Assembly: GCA_023417655.1 (NCBI GenBank)
Contig: JAEZFD010000067.1
Span: 1 to 32,765 of the forward strand
Direction: 5' to 3'
Length of the DNA: 32,765 nt
Source: Planctomycetota bacterium
GTDB lineage: Bacteria; Planctomycetota; Planctomycetia; Planctomycetales; Planctomycetaceae
Below the pieces are notes generated by a model, which was not told where the DNA came from, searched no databases, and worked only from the letters and a program-made list of their open reading frames with translations. Shown in pieces: positions 23,883-32,757 of the stretch (position 1 is its first letter; each line of letters opens with the position of its first letter). The translations under genes were made by a program, and so were the position numbers.

Positions 23883-24800
23883 ATGCGAACAACACGAAAA
23901 CGAACGGCTTTTACACTGATTGAACTTCTGGTGGTGATCGCGATCATCGCCGTCTTGATTGCATTGCTGCTCCCCGCAGTGCAACAGGCCCGCGAAGCGG
24001 CTCGCCGTTCTCAGTGCAAGAACAATCTGAAGCAGATCGGTCTGGCTCTGCACAACTATCTCGATGTGCACCAGACGTTCCCTCCTGGTTGGATCGGAAC
24101 CCAGGGTTCCGCTCCGTCTCCGATGGGAGTCAGCGGATTTTCCTGGGGAGCTTTCATCCTTCCCTACATTGAGCAGGCGACTCTTTATCAGCAGATGCGC
24201 TTTGACCGCCCGATGGACGATGCCGTGAATGTTCCGTTCCTGAAGCAGCGACTTGCTGTCTTTCAGTGCCCAAGCGATCCGAAGCCTGACACATTCCGCA
24301 TCGAGGACCGAAACGGCAATGAGATTGAAATGGCCACGGCCAATTACACCGGCGTCTTCGGAACGTACGAACTCCATGACTGCTTTGATGGAACTCCGGG
24401 AACTCTCCCTCTCACTTCGCAGGGACAGTGCATCAGCAACGGAATGTTCTTTCACAACAGCAAGGTTCTGATTCGTGATGTCACAGACGGAACCAGTTCA
24501 ACCCTGATGGTGGGAGAGCGAACGACGTTCACGGAAGAAACTCCTCCGTACGAGAAGTTCTATTCGACCTGGGTTGGAGCCTTGCCAGGAATTGAAGAGT
24601 CAGCAGCCAAGGTTGTCGGCCACGCAGAACATGGCCCGAATCACAATCACCACCCTGAAGACTTCGGCAGTGCTCACGTGGGTGGCGCTCACTTCGTCAT
24701 GGCTGATGGTCATGTGGTCTTCGTCAGTGACAACATTGACACCCGGACCTTCCGTTCCCTGAGCACTCGGAACGGCAATGAAGTGGTAGGCGAGTTCTAA
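23883..24800 (+). CDS. DUF1559 pseudopilin-like protein with H-x9-DG motif
   Basis: The 305-residue protein starts at the ATG preceded by GAGAAG. It opens with a type IV prepilin-like N-terminus (KRTAFTLIELLVVIAIIAVL) in which the residue before the conserved Phe is Ala rather than the usual Gly, followed by the hydrophobic pilin helix and AVQQAREAARRSQCKNNLKQIGLALHNY. This is the hallmark of planctomycetal DUF1559 proteins, which occur in dozens of copies per genome. The C-terminal H265-x9-D275-G276 motif (AHVGGAHFVMADG) completes the family signature. Processing by a prepilin peptidase and display at the cell surface are inferred. An earlier in-frame frame from 23778 would add 35 Arg-rich residues and is less likely. 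A His-rich stretch (GHAEHGPNHNHHPED) precedes the motif. Confidence 0.92.
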   Translation: MRTTRKRTAFTLIELLVVIAIIAVLIALLLPAVQQAREAARRSQCKNNLKQIGLALHNYLDVHQTFPPGWIGTQGSAPSPMGVSGFSWGAFILPYIEQATLYQQMRFDRPMDDAVNVPFLKQRLAVFQCPSDPKPDTFRIEDRNGNEIEMATANYTGVFGTYELHDCFDGTPGTLPLTSQGQCISNGMFFHNSKVLIRDVTDGTSSTLMVGERTTFTEETPPYEKFYSTWVGALPGIEESAAKVVGHAEHGPNHNHHPEDFGSAHVGGAHFVMADGHVVFVSDNIDTRTFRSLSTRNGNEVVGEF

Positions 24801-24939
24801 ACCATCCGCATCACCAGCAGGGCGATAGCTGAGCGGAGTGACAAATTGGAAGTGAGAGGCGGAATCACCGCGGCGCAGGTTCACCAGTTGAAACGTATGC
24901 TGCCTGATTCCCGTCTCACTCCGGTGTCGACGGACAGGT

Positions 24940-27579
24940 TCAGTTCTCAGAATTGAGCGATGAACCTCGTTTCAGTTTGGATTGCACTTTGGCATAGAGT
25001 CGCTGAATTCGCTTCTCCATCTGCTCGTTTCCTCGCTGGAGCGTACGACAGAATCGAAGTTGCTCCAGAGCCGATTCGAGCTCCCCTTGCTGTTCAAGCA
25101 GATCAGCATAAAACAGTCGAAGATCCTCATTGAACGGATCATCTTCGACAGCCTTCCTGCAATCTGTGAGAGCTTTCGCCAAGTCACCCTGCAGCAGCGC
25201 CAGCCTCGCTTCGACGAACCAGTAAGCTGATGGGCGCGGATTGGAATCTGCCAGAAGTGAGTGAATCCTCGAGACCGCCGCTTCGCGGATAAAGGGGTTC
25301 GCCGCCGTCTCAGCGAAGGACATGAGAAGCGACGCATCCTGGGGGATCACTTCAGTAACGATCTCGGCCTGACTCAGCCGACGCTCGGCCAAGGCAACGA
25401 CGGCAGGGAGTTTTTCGGGATCTAGTTCAAGAATGCGTTTCAATAGCAAACAGAGCAGTTGATCCTCTCCCAGAAGCGATGCAAGTTCAGCGGCTCCATT
25501 CAACGTCTTCAGATTAGAAGGAGTGACGAAGATCTCTCGGTGCAGCAACTCTGCCGGATCCTGACCGATCCACCAGCCAAGAATCGATTGACGGAATGCC
25601 GGAATCGGAATCAATGGGCAACTCAGAGTCGCCTGCTGAAAGTGAATGGCTGCACGTTCGAGATTCGTGACTGCGGGATCCAGTCGCTTCAGGTCTTCGA
25701 CCTCTGAGATCCGCTTCTCATGTGGAAACTGGGCCAGATGCAGAAAGAGGGCCATCGGATCGACCATGCTCTGCTGCTCAGTTAACGAGCTCTTCGAATA
25801 TGTCGCATTCTGAGACAGACGGATTTCGGCTTCGCGGCGATATCGTTCAATCCACAGTCGCCCGAGCGTGACATGGAACTCGGCATCATCAGGTCGACGC
25901 AGAATGAGTTCTTCCCCCTGACTCAGCAACGCGTCCAGCGTTGGCAGATCAATGCGAGAAAGCTCATCTGGGCGGGGGAGTGCGTGTCGAAACTTCGCCA
26001 GCTCACCGGCGGGAATGATTTCAAGCAGACCCGCTCCGCCTGCAATAAGACCGAAAAGACAGCCGGCTATCGATGCCATCTTCGCCGTCGAGTTTCGTGA
26101 GAACCAACCGACCGGAGCTACGCGGTGCATTACTCCATCAGGATCAGGCTCTTCTATCGAAACGCTTGCGGCCAGTGATCCTAACAGAACACTGATTGTG
26201 ATCAGATTGGCCGTCAGGTTGAATCCGAAATCGACCGTCGCCTGCAGCCCCTGGCTGATGAGAACGACTCCAGCGACGATGGCCTCGGCCAGAAGTTTTC
26301 TTCTCAGTAAGGCCATCAGGAGCCAGCAGACCCATACGATAAAGCCAATCGTCAGCAGGCAGCCGACAATGCCCCCTTCGACGAGCAGTTCGAAGTATTC
26401 ATTGTCGGCATTGACGTACCAGAAGTCAGGCAGGCTTCTCTGATAGGGGCGATTGGCATAGTAGTAAGTTCCCCAGCCGGAACCTCGCCAGAAAAAGTCG
26501 TGCACAGCCGGCAGCATGTCGGTCCAATGTTGCAGGCGACCGTCACGGTTCAGCGGCAACTGCAGAGTTTGCAACCGGCTCCAGAGTTCCTCATCGAACC
26601 CGAGCCGGAACACAATTCCCAGCGTTCCGACCCCAGTGAGCGACACTCCCACCAGCCTGCGATTGAGATGCTGAGTGAAAGCGAGTGCGACCAAGACCAC
26701 AGCTGCAGCGAGCCCCGCACTCACGATTCCCCCACGTGAAAGCGTGGCGAGCATCCCGGCGGCGATCAGGCCCAGAGCACTCAACTGAGACAGGGGTAGC
26801 CGATCGGTCTCCGGCATCCGAGGGAGAGCTCGTCGAGAGTGGAATGGCCGGAAAGCAGCTCTGTGAGCTGACAGGGTTGTAAGCTGGGAAGCAAGCGGCG
26901 AAGTCAGCTGGACTACCTTCCCGAAATAGATTCCGAGACCGGCCGCAAGACACAGATTCAGATAACCGGCAGCACCGTTGCGGTTCACGAATGGCCCGAA
27001 CGGCTGACCACCGACGAGCAGAGGATAGGTCCAATAAATTCGGCCATCCCAAGTCAGCTTTTGAACGAGGCCAAACGCAGCAACAGCAGCACCATTCAAC
27101 AACAGCACCGTCCACAACAGTCGTCGCTCCTGCGTCTCGCGAAAGAGCAGGGCACCGCACAGAAACGCACACAATGCCAGCGACATTCGCCCCAGCTGCA
27201 GTCGCGTCGCAGCGGGATAGATCGTTGATTGTCCGCGACCTATGAACTGCTCGACAAACTGACCAAGTTCCTGCGCCCAGACCGCCCCCGGCATTTTAAG
27301 CCCGCCGGTGTCAGTGAGGAGTTGATATCCCCCCAGCAGAAGCCCGCCTGTTCCCAAAGCAAGAAAGAGGGCGTGATATCGGTTTAGCAGGAAGCCGTTG
27401 TCTCGCCATGCACGCGACCAGAGCAACGCAATGAACGCCAGCACCAGTGACGCGAGCACTCCGCCCCAGAGCCACGGCTGCACAGATAGGGGAGCCCCTG
27501 CGAAACACCAGGAACTTGCGACCAGAACAAACAGAATCAGCGCCTGTGCCGCCGCGAAGACCAGCTGAACGATTCGCAC
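24940..27579 (-). CDS. O-antigen ligase / Wzy-family polytopic membrane protein with C-terminal TPR region
   Basis: An 879-residue protein starting at a GTG preceded by GAGGT. The first ~480 residues hold about twelve membrane segments. The Wzy_C ligase core includes GPFVNRNGAAGYLNL, LATLSRGGIVSAG, RLQHWTDMLPAVHDFFWRGSGWGTYY and the periplasmic NADNEYFELLVEGGI. These enzymes join O-antigen or exopolysaccharide chains to a lipid or protein acceptor on the periplasmic side. Residues ~520-879 are soluble and TPR-like, ending with ALTDCRKAVEDDPFNEDLRLFYADLLEQQGELESALEQL. Ligase-TPR fusions are common in planctomycetes. It lies 149 bp downstream of the CnaB-like gene on the same strand. Acceptor and glycan are unknown. 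Confidence 0.88.
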   Translation of the reverse strand: MRIVQLVFAAAQALILFVLVASSWCFAGAPLSVQPWLWGGVLASLVLAFIALLWSRAWRDNGFLLNRYHALFLALGTGGLLLGGYQLLTDTGGLKMPGAVWAQELGQFVEQFIGRGQSTIYPAATRLQLGRMSLALCAFLCGALLFRETQERRLLWTVLLLNGAAVAAFGLVQKLTWDGRIYWTYPLLVGGQPFGPFVNRNGAAGYLNLCLAAGLGIYFGKVVQLTSPLASQLTTLSAHRAAFRPFHSRRALPRMPETDRLPLSQLSALGLIAAGMLATLSRGGIVSAGLAAAVVLVALAFTQHLNRRLVGVSLTGVGTLGIVFRLGFDEELWSRLQTLQLPLNRDGRLQHWTDMLPAVHDFFWRGSGWGTYYYANRPYQRSLPDFWYVNADNEYFELLVEGGIVGCLLTIGFIVWVCWLLMALLRRKLLAEAIVAGVVLISQGLQATVDFGFNLTANLITISVLLGSLAASVSIEEPDPDGVMHRVAPVGWFSRNSTAKMASIAGCLFGLIAGGAGLLEIIPAGELAKFRHALPRPDELSRIDLPTLDALLSQGEELILRRPDDAEFHVTLGRLWIERYRREAEIRLSQNATYSKSSLTEQQSMVDPMALFLHLAQFPHEKRISEVEDLKRLDPAVTNLERAAIHFQQATLSCPLIPIPAFRQSILGWWIGQDPAELLHREIFVTPSNLKTLNGAAELASLLGEDQLLCLLLKRILELDPEKLPAVVALAERRLSQAEIVTEVIPQDASLLMSFAETAANPFIREAAVSRIHSLLADSNPRPSAYWFVEARLALLQGDLAKALTDCRKAVEDDPFNEDLRLFYADLLEQQGELESALEQLRFCRTLQRGNEQMEKRIQRLYAKVQSKLKRGSSLNSEN

Positions 27580-27728
27580 GAAAGCGACCTCAAAAAGCTA
27601 GCGGAAATGGCGCCCTGCTCGAGGAGGGCGACCGACGTGCATCCCTCGGACATCAATGCTCGGTGTGGCATTGGCGGAATAATCACATGAGAAAACGAGC
27701 GGTAGGCCAAGCCGCACAGACAAGCCGA

Positions 27729-29066
27729 TTAGGGAGCCGTTGTGGTTGGAGTGGAGACGATGACTTCTGTTCCGTTGTTGTTCTCCACAATCGCAACCGC
27801 AGCGCCCGCGACAGCAGCGCCGACCAAGACGCCCGAAAGCACTCCACCTCCGGCACCTCCTCCCCCGCCGCCTCCACCGGCTGTACCAGGAGCGGCGCCG
27901 GGAGCCCCTGCTGCCGCAGCTGCTCCTCCCGCGCCGGCCGCCCCCGATGATCGTGCCAGTTCCTGAAGTGCAAAAATCAGATCACTGGGACTGATCAGGA
28001 CTCCATTCAGATAAAAGGTTTCCCCCTGCAGGAACGCGACCGGCATCACAATTTGCGGCTCGCCACCGGGAGTATCCGCGCTGAGATCGCCCGGGACGAA
28101 CTGCACAGCAAACGCACAAAACCCATCACTTCCGGCGACGACCATTGAGTATGTTCCCGGCGCGATTCCGCTCATGCGGAAAGCCCCTTGTTCATTCACG
28201 GCAGCACGCGCGATGACAGCGTTATTCTGAATCGCAAAGACCTGCATTTTGCCGAACGTATCATTCATTCGAACGAAAGCGGGCAAAGCATTTCCGCGAG
28301 CAGGAGCATGCAGCACCTTGCCTACCAAAGTCCCGTCCTTCCCGAGCGGAACCTCGTGGCGTCGCAGAACAGAGCTTGTATCAACCATCCCCGGCTCCGT
28401 CGGTTCCAAAGCAGGGGTCGGGTTCAATTCAATCGTTCGTCCTTTCCCTCCATGCGGAGTTCTCAGCCTGGCTGGAAGCATGCTGTCCGTAATTTGATGA
28501 ACGATCGGAAGGTCTCGGGCAGGAACCAACAGAGCATCAATCTGGAGAGGGTCGCCTGTGATCGCCGCCGAAGTTGACGCCGTCGCATCACCCGAGTTGG
28601 GTGGAGGCAACAACTGCACCCCGAACGCTAGATAACCGGCAGGCCCGGCAACGATCAGGCTATAGTTGCCTGGACTCAGCCCCTGCACCTGAAAGACCCC
28701 TCCTGAACCGGGAATAGCAGCCGCGATGACAACGCCGTCTTGCAGAAACGAGACGGTGACATCCTTCACCGGCTGGGCAATTCCTGTCGATGGGTCAATG
28801 AGATTGAATCGCCCGGGGAGACGACCGTCCCCCGCGAGAAAGACACCCGTCGAAGCAAGGCCGAGAGACTTTTCTTCGCCGGCCAGCGGCTCCGGCCGTT
28901 GAGTGATTAGCAGTTCAGGAGCATCTGCCGGAGAAATGGAAGAGGTTTTTCCCTTCGCTCCCGCTTCCTGAGCCTGTCCAACAGCTGGAAGGGTGCCAAG
29001 AAACGCCGCAAGTGCGACTGCGACGACGCTGGTTCGCGTGCGAGCCAGTGAGATTTGAATCCGCAT
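27729..29066 (-). CDS. Secreted protein with two CnaB/carboxypeptidase-regulatory-like repeats and Gly-rich C-terminal anchor
   Basis: The 445-residue protein has a signal peptide (residues 1-32, ending PAVGQAQ). Two related Ig-like repeats follow at about 76-153 and 246-324; each ends in a shared pattern, GVFQVQGLSPGNYSLIVAG and GAFRMSGIAPGTYSMVVAG, then (Y/F)-x-A-F-x-V-Q. This is the prealbumin-like fold of carboxypeptidase regulatory domains, used for surface adhesion or polymer scaffolds. The C-terminus changes to an Ala/Gly-rich linker with a run of eight Gly, then a glycine-zipper-like membrane helix (GGGVLSGVLVGAAVAGAAVAIV). ATG 29066 follows GGAG. Function is unknown; envelope location is likely. 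Confidence 0.85.
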   Translation of the reverse strand: MRIQISLARTRTSVVAVALAAFLGTLPAVGQAQEAGAKGKTSSISPADAPELLITQRPEPLAGEEKSLGLASTGVFLAGDGRLPGRFNLIDPSTGIAQPVKDVTVSFLQDGVVIAAAIPGSGGVFQVQGLSPGNYSLIVAGPAGYLAFGVQLLPPPNSGDATASTSAAITGDPLQIDALLVPARDLPIVHQITDSMLPARLRTPHGGKGRTIELNPTPALEPTEPGMVDTSSVLRRHEVPLGKDGTLVGKVLHAPARGNALPAFVRMNDTFGKMQVFAIQNNAVIARAAVNEQGAFRMSGIAPGTYSMVVAGSDGFCAFAVQFVPGDLSADTPGGEPQIVMPVAFLQGETFYLNGVLISPSDLIFALQELARSSGAAGAGGAAAAAGAPGAAPGTAGGGGGGGGAGGGVLSGVLVGAAVAGAAVAIVENNNGTEVIVSTPTTTAP

Positions 29067-29129
29067 CTCGCTTTACTCCAGCGTGAAGAGGTAAAATCAG
29101 AAGAGGCCTGACGTTTCTGCCCGATCTGT

Positions 29130-29168
29130 AAAAAAACTATCCGTCGCCAGACACAGTGGCAACGACGG
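29130..29168 (-). terminator. Terminator-like hairpin with U tract in the 5' leader of the CnaB-like gene
   Basis: CCGTCG-CCA and TGG-CAA-CGACGG at 29141-29168 pair over nine positions with a three-base bulge and a seven-base loop. On the minus strand the hairpin is followed by ATAG and seven T. It points towards the start at 29066, with no gene end upstream on that strand. It could be an attenuator of that gene or the end of an antisense or small RNA. Confidence 0.45.
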
Positions 29169-29392
29169 GCATGGCTTATCTGAACATAAGTTCCTAATCC
29201 CGTTCATGTTATTTCGAAGACGACACAGTGAAATCTATCATTTTCGAATGAATCCCCTCGCCTGATGTGTCTGTCGAGATGGATGTTGCCGCTTAAGATC
29301 AGTTCGGAATTCGGGTGAAAACTGCCCCGCGGAGGGAGGCCGATTTCCTCCCGGAAAGACGAAACGACATTGACTTGAAAACGGATGTCGCA

Positions 29393-29404
29393 TTCCGTAC
29401 GGAA
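29393..29404. promoter_or_regulatory. 12-bp perfect palindrome before dsbD
   Basis: TTCCGTACGGAA is fully self-complementary and lies 68 bp before the dsbD start, near a TAAAAT hexamer at 29411-29416 that could be a -10 element. The position suits an operator. The rest of the 405-bp region between the divergent CnaB-like and dsbD genes also holds a GGGAGG/CCTCCC stem near 29334-29352 and the hairpin at 29130-29168; no gene is seen in it. Confidence 0.3.
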
Positions 29405-29471
29405 AGTCCATAAAATACGACGCCTGCATGGAAGGCCCGGTCAGACTCTTCCAACATCACTCAAAGGACGA

Positions 29472-32015
29472 ATGATGCGTCTCCTGCTGTTTGCAACATT
29501 GCTGGTCAGCCTCTGCGCTCATCCGCTCAGTGCTCAGGAACTGGGTGGCTCCTCGTTCCAGTTGAAGAACACCCTGCAAAAAATGGAGGGTGCGAAAGTC
29601 GATATCTCGGCGATCCTGGTTCCGACCAGCGAACCCGGCGTGGTGCAACTGCAGGTCAAGATGGTGCTGCCGCCCGGCTCGAACAGCTATTCGCAGGATC
29701 CGTCTTTCCCGAAGCCGACGAAAATCACGCTGGAAGAGTCCGGCTGGAAGCCAATTGATCCGTCCTTCGCAATCAATCCTCCCCCAAAGAAAGAGCATGA
29801 CGAGAACTTCGACAAGGTTGTCGAGAAGCTCAAGGGGACTGTTATCTTTTCCCGTCGTTACGCCGTCCCAACCGGGATGCCCGTAACTGCTCTCTCTGTG
29901 AAGGGAGAGATCTCCTATCTGTTCTGCGATCACGAACAGTGTCGTCCGCAGTCTGCAAAATTTACCGCCACAGTTTCGGCGCCTCGTAAAGAAGATGCTG
30001 CCGCTCCCGGCGACGACGTGTCCGCAGTCCAGAAGCAAACGACTCCCGCTCCTGCGACTCCTGCCATGCCAGAGAAAGCAGCTCCGTCTTCACTTCCGGG
30101 AGTGCCGGAGTCCGAAGCAGCTCTTTCAGGTCTCGCTCCCAGTGAAAGCCAGCGGTTCGGCTATCTGGTTGAACCGCATCGCTCGAAATCTGCAGGGAAG
30201 TCAGGCGACGACCCGGCAAAAGTCCAGTTTGAGTTGTCGCCTGCGAATGCAAAGCCAGGCGAGACGGTGACGCTCGCCATCACAATGTTGCTGGCAGATC
30301 GCTGGAATACATACGGACTGGAAAAGGCCGACCCCAATCAGGTCGAGATGCCAACCACCATTCAATTTGAACCCCAGAATCTGCAGGTGGCCGGAGCACT
30401 GGTCTCCGTCCCGCAGCCGATGATTCATGTCAGTCGACTGCAGGGCGGTGACCAGCGTTCAAACATGCACCAGCACCGCGTCACTTGGAAGCAGTCCTTT
30501 CAGGTTGTTGACAATGCTCCTTATGGAGTCAGCGGTTCCATTCGCTATCAGGTCTGCGAAACAGACAAGAGTTGCCTGCCACCTAAGACGGTGAATTTTG
30601 CCTTAGGCTCGGCACAACAGGTGGCAATTGAAGGTGCTCTCCCGCTGGCTCAGTCCTTTGTCGATGCTCCACCGGAATCATCTTTCGAGATCGATTCAAA
30701 GGCTCAGGAGGTCTCGCTTTGGGGGCATCTATGGACCGCATTTCTTGGCGGCTTCCTGATGAACATCATGCCCTGTGTGCTGCCAGTGCTCGCAATCAAA
30801 ATCCTGAGTTTTGTGCAGCAGGCCGGTGAGAAACGGAGCCGCATTCTCGGACTTAACCTCGCTTACACGCTGGGCGTCATGTCCGTCTTTCTGGTCTTCG
30901 CTTTCTTGTCGGTCATTCTCGGACAGTCGATGGCGGCGGTCTTCCAGAGCACATCCTTCATGATTGTAATGGCCTGCGTCGTCTTCGTGATGGGGCTGAG
31001 CTTGTTCGGCGTCTTTGAGTTTCCTGTGCCCGGCATCATTCCGAGTGCCGCTCATCATCAGGAAGGATACCTCGGAGCGATTAGCACCGGGATTGTGGCC
31101 ACCATCCTCGGCACTCCTTGTCTGGCGCCACTGGTTGCCCCGGTCTTCGTCTGGGGACTGGCTCAACCGCCGTCAGTCGTGTTCGGAATGTTTGCTGTCA
31201 TGGGTCTCGGCATGGCCTCGCCGTTTCTGCTGACCGGCTTCTTCCCCTCGCTGGTCAAGTGGTTGCCACGACCGGGAAACTGGATGGTGAAGTTCAAGCA
31301 ATTCACGGGCTTCGTCATGATGGGAACGACCATCTGGGTGATGTTCTCGATCCCTATGGAATGGCGAATCCCGGTCCTCGTGTTATTACTCGGTCTGGCG
31401 CTGTTTGTCTGGTTGTGTGCAAATCTGACATCCCCCGCGGATTCATTCTCTAAGCGTCTGATCGGATGCGTCGTCGGTGCGGTCATCTGCCTGCCGATTT
31501 TCGGCTACGGCGCCTACATGATGATTGACTTCACCCCTTCTAATCTTGGGGGAGCAGTGGTCGCCAGTGCCTCACCGGAAGGGGAGAAAGATCACTCGAA
31601 GATGCCGTGGCAACCGTTTACTGAAGAACAGCTGCTCAAGCTTCGGACCGAAGGCAAGCCGATGCTGATCGACTTCACCGCTAACTGGTGCGTGAATTGC
31701 AAGATCAATGAGAAAGTCGCACTCGATCGGGTCGAAACCGTGGAGTTTGTGAAGTCGAACGGCTTCGTCCCGCTGCTGGCCGACTTCACTTATGAGAACC
31801 CGGAGATTCTCAAGTACCTGCGCAAGTTCGGGCAGGACAGTGTTCCGCTGACGATCATCATTCCACCAGGAAAAGAGAGCAAGATTATCGCTCTGCGTGG
31901 CCTCTTCACACGGGATGCTCTGTTGGAACGCCTCCGGGAAGCGGTCAATAGCCCGACAGGCGATAAGGCTCTCATCAACCCGACAATGGGCTCTATCGGG
32001 GTTCAGACTCAATAG
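29472..32015 (+). CDS. Thiol:disulfide interchange protein DsbD-like (ScsB/DsbD type)
   Basis: The product is 847 residues from the ATG at 29472; the adjacent ATG at 29475 is equally likely after AAAGGA. A signal peptide ends at HPLSAQ. Two DsbD-alpha-like periplasmic domains follow, with Cys motifs SYLFCDHEQCRP and YQVCETDKSCLPP. The membrane domain has the paired redox Cys of the DsbD beta domain: LMNIMPCVLPVLAIK and LGTPCLAPLVAPV, with about eight TM helices. The C-terminal thioredoxin-like domain has C740-V-N-C743 in FTANWCVNCK. DsbD passes electrons from cytoplasmic thioredoxin to periplasmic thiol proteins for disulfide repair and cytochrome c assembly. All expected Cys are present, so it should be active. 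The double N-terminal domain makes it longer than E. coli DsbD. The partner is not in the window. Confidence 0.92.
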   Translation: MMRLLLFATLLVSLCAHPLSAQELGGSSFQLKNTLQKMEGAKVDISAILVPTSEPGVVQLQVKMVLPPGSNSYSQDPSFPKPTKITLEESGWKPIDPSFAINPPPKKEHDENFDKVVEKLKGTVIFSRRYAVPTGMPVTALSVKGEISYLFCDHEQCRPQSAKFTATVSAPRKEDAAAPGDDVSAVQKQTTPAPATPAMPEKAAPSSLPGVPESEAALSGLAPSESQRFGYLVEPHRSKSAGKSGDDPAKVQFELSPANAKPGETVTLAITMLLADRWNTYGLEKADPNQVEMPTTIQFEPQNLQVAGALVSVPQPMIHVSRLQGGDQRSNMHQHRVTWKQSFQVVDNAPYGVSGSIRYQVCETDKSCLPPKTVNFALGSAQQVAIEGALPLAQSFVDAPPESSFEIDSKAQEVSLWGHLWTAFLGGFLMNIMPCVLPVLAIKILSFVQQAGEKRSRILGLNLAYTLGVMSVFLVFAFLSVILGQSMAAVFQSTSFMIVMACVVFVMGLSLFGVFEFPVPGIIPSAAHHQEGYLGAISTGIVATILGTPCLAPLVAPVFVWGLAQPPSVVFGMFAVMGLGMASPFLLTGFFPSLVKWLPRPGNWMVKFKQFTGFVMMGTTIWVMFSIPMEWRIPVLVLLLGLALFVWLCANLTSPADSFSKRLIGCVVGAVICLPIFGYGAYMMIDFTPSNLGGAVVASASPEGEKDHSKMPWQPFTEEQLLKLRTEGKPMLIDFTANWCVNCKINEKVALDRVETVEFVKSNGFVPLLADFTYENPEILKYLRKFGQDSVPLTIIIPPGKESKIIALRGLFTRDALLERLREAVNSPTGDKALINPTMGSIGVQTQ

Positions 32016-32070
32016 TCATTGAGTCCGCAGCCCGTAGTCCAACCCGTGTTCCATTCTCTTTCACAGACCG

Positions 32071-32439
32071 TCAATCTGAATAACGGCCAACGTCAATCAG
32101 GCATTTGACTATCCGATGGTCGGTATGACGCGTCGCATGAGCCGTGACCGAAACCGGACGGAGCCCCTGAGACGTCCAGATTCTGTCAATTCGATGGAAT
32201 GGAACGTCGCTCGTAATCGTTTTCCCCCAGCCGCAACCGGCCTGTGAAAACGCTTCTCGCAACTGCAGCACAGCCAGATTTCGCTCCGAAAGATCGCCCG
32301 CAGGAGAATTGAAATCCCCGTCGACGATCCGCGTAGCCGACCGTCAACCGACTCCGTTCACGAAGCAAGAACGTGGTAATTGAACCAAATCGTCCGCCAC
32401 GCGATTAGCCCGGACCGTCTTATCAATCCAGAACCTCGT
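32071..32439 (-). pseudogene. Remnant of an endonuclease/exonuclease/phosphatase (EEP) family gene
   Basis: One minus-strand frame reads, from right to left, TVRANRVADDLVQL, an in-frame TGA at 32344-32346, then RIVDGDFNSPAGD, GCGWGKTITSDVPFHRIDRI and ATRHTDHRIV before the stop. GDFN, the RIDRIW segment and the (S/T)DHR motif appear in the order found in the C-terminal half of EEP-fold metal-dependent nucleases and phosphatases. The N-terminal ~200 residues with the metal-binding Asn and Glu are missing, and another TGA lies at 32440-32442. The gene is therefore truncated and interrupted, and cannot make an active enzyme. A nearby 66-codon frame starting at a GTG would make only the tail. Confidence 0.62.
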
Positions 32440-32525
32440 TCATGACGAAATTCCGGATGTCCAGCATTCAAACAGAGACGCATTCCCGGAGTAAAGAGCC
32501 ACCTCCCTAACGGACTGACCGTATC

Positions 32526-32554
32526 TTGATAAAAAAAGCCTATATTTTTAATCC
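32526..32554 (+). promoter_or_regulatory. Candidate sigma-70-like promoter in AT-rich DNA
   Basis: TTGATA at 32526-32531 and TAATCC at 32549-32554 are 17 bp apart in the most AT-rich stretch of the window (with A7 and TATATTTTTAAT runs). The sequence contrasts with the GC-richer DNA on its left. It would serve the short reading frame and the gene starting at 32758. The -10 match is moderate. Confidence 0.35.
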
Positions 32555-32606
32555 TAAGACGGTGACAGTCGTTTAACTTACCATTGTCGCTAGGTAGGAG
32601 TCAAAA

Positions 32607-32651
32607 ATGAGTCGTCTTTACGACGAAATGATGTTTGAACGGGCTAAATAG
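32607..32651 (+). CDS. Possible 14-residue leader peptide
   Basis: The frame MSRLYDEMMFERAK starts at ATG 32607, seven bases after GGTAGGAG, and ends at TAG. It lies 106 bp upstream of the gene starting at 32758 and before a hairpin-forming segment. No runs of one amino acid suggest classic attenuation. The strong ribosome site is the main evidence that it is translated; it may also be a chance frame. Confidence 0.3.
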   Translation: MSRLYDEMMFERAK

Positions 32652-32702
32652 CTCCACATCGTTTCCGGAGTGTCGTTTTCGATTGGTGTAGGAACAAAAA
32701 CA

Positions 32703-32757
32703 GGCTTGGTCTACGTTGGGGAGGTGTACCACCACTTCCCTTTCGAGGAGCCAAGCC
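32703..32757 (+). promoter_or_regulatory. Structured 5' leader that could mask the ribosome site of the last gene
   Basis: GGCTTGG at 32703-32709 pairs with CCAAGCC at 32751-32757, the bases between the ribosome site GAGGAG (32745-32750) and the ATG. Inside it, GGGA-GGTG and CACC-TCCC (32719-32740) form a second hairpin with a three-base loop and a bulge. When folded, the start region would be sequestered. No known riboswitch was recognised. Confidence 0.4.

Noticed and set aside
23613..24455. 280-codon minus-strand frame
   Set aside because: It is antisense to the DUF1559 gene, whose pilin-like N-terminus and H-x9-DG motif are unmistakable.
27742..27966. Pro/Ala-rich 74-codon plus-strand frame
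   Set aside because: It is the complement of the Gly/Ala-rich C-terminus of the CnaB-like gene.
30729..31166. 145-codon minus-strand frame rich in His, Asp and Gln
   Set aside because: It is antisense to the membrane domain of the DsbD-like gene; its odd composition is the mirror of hydrophobic codons.
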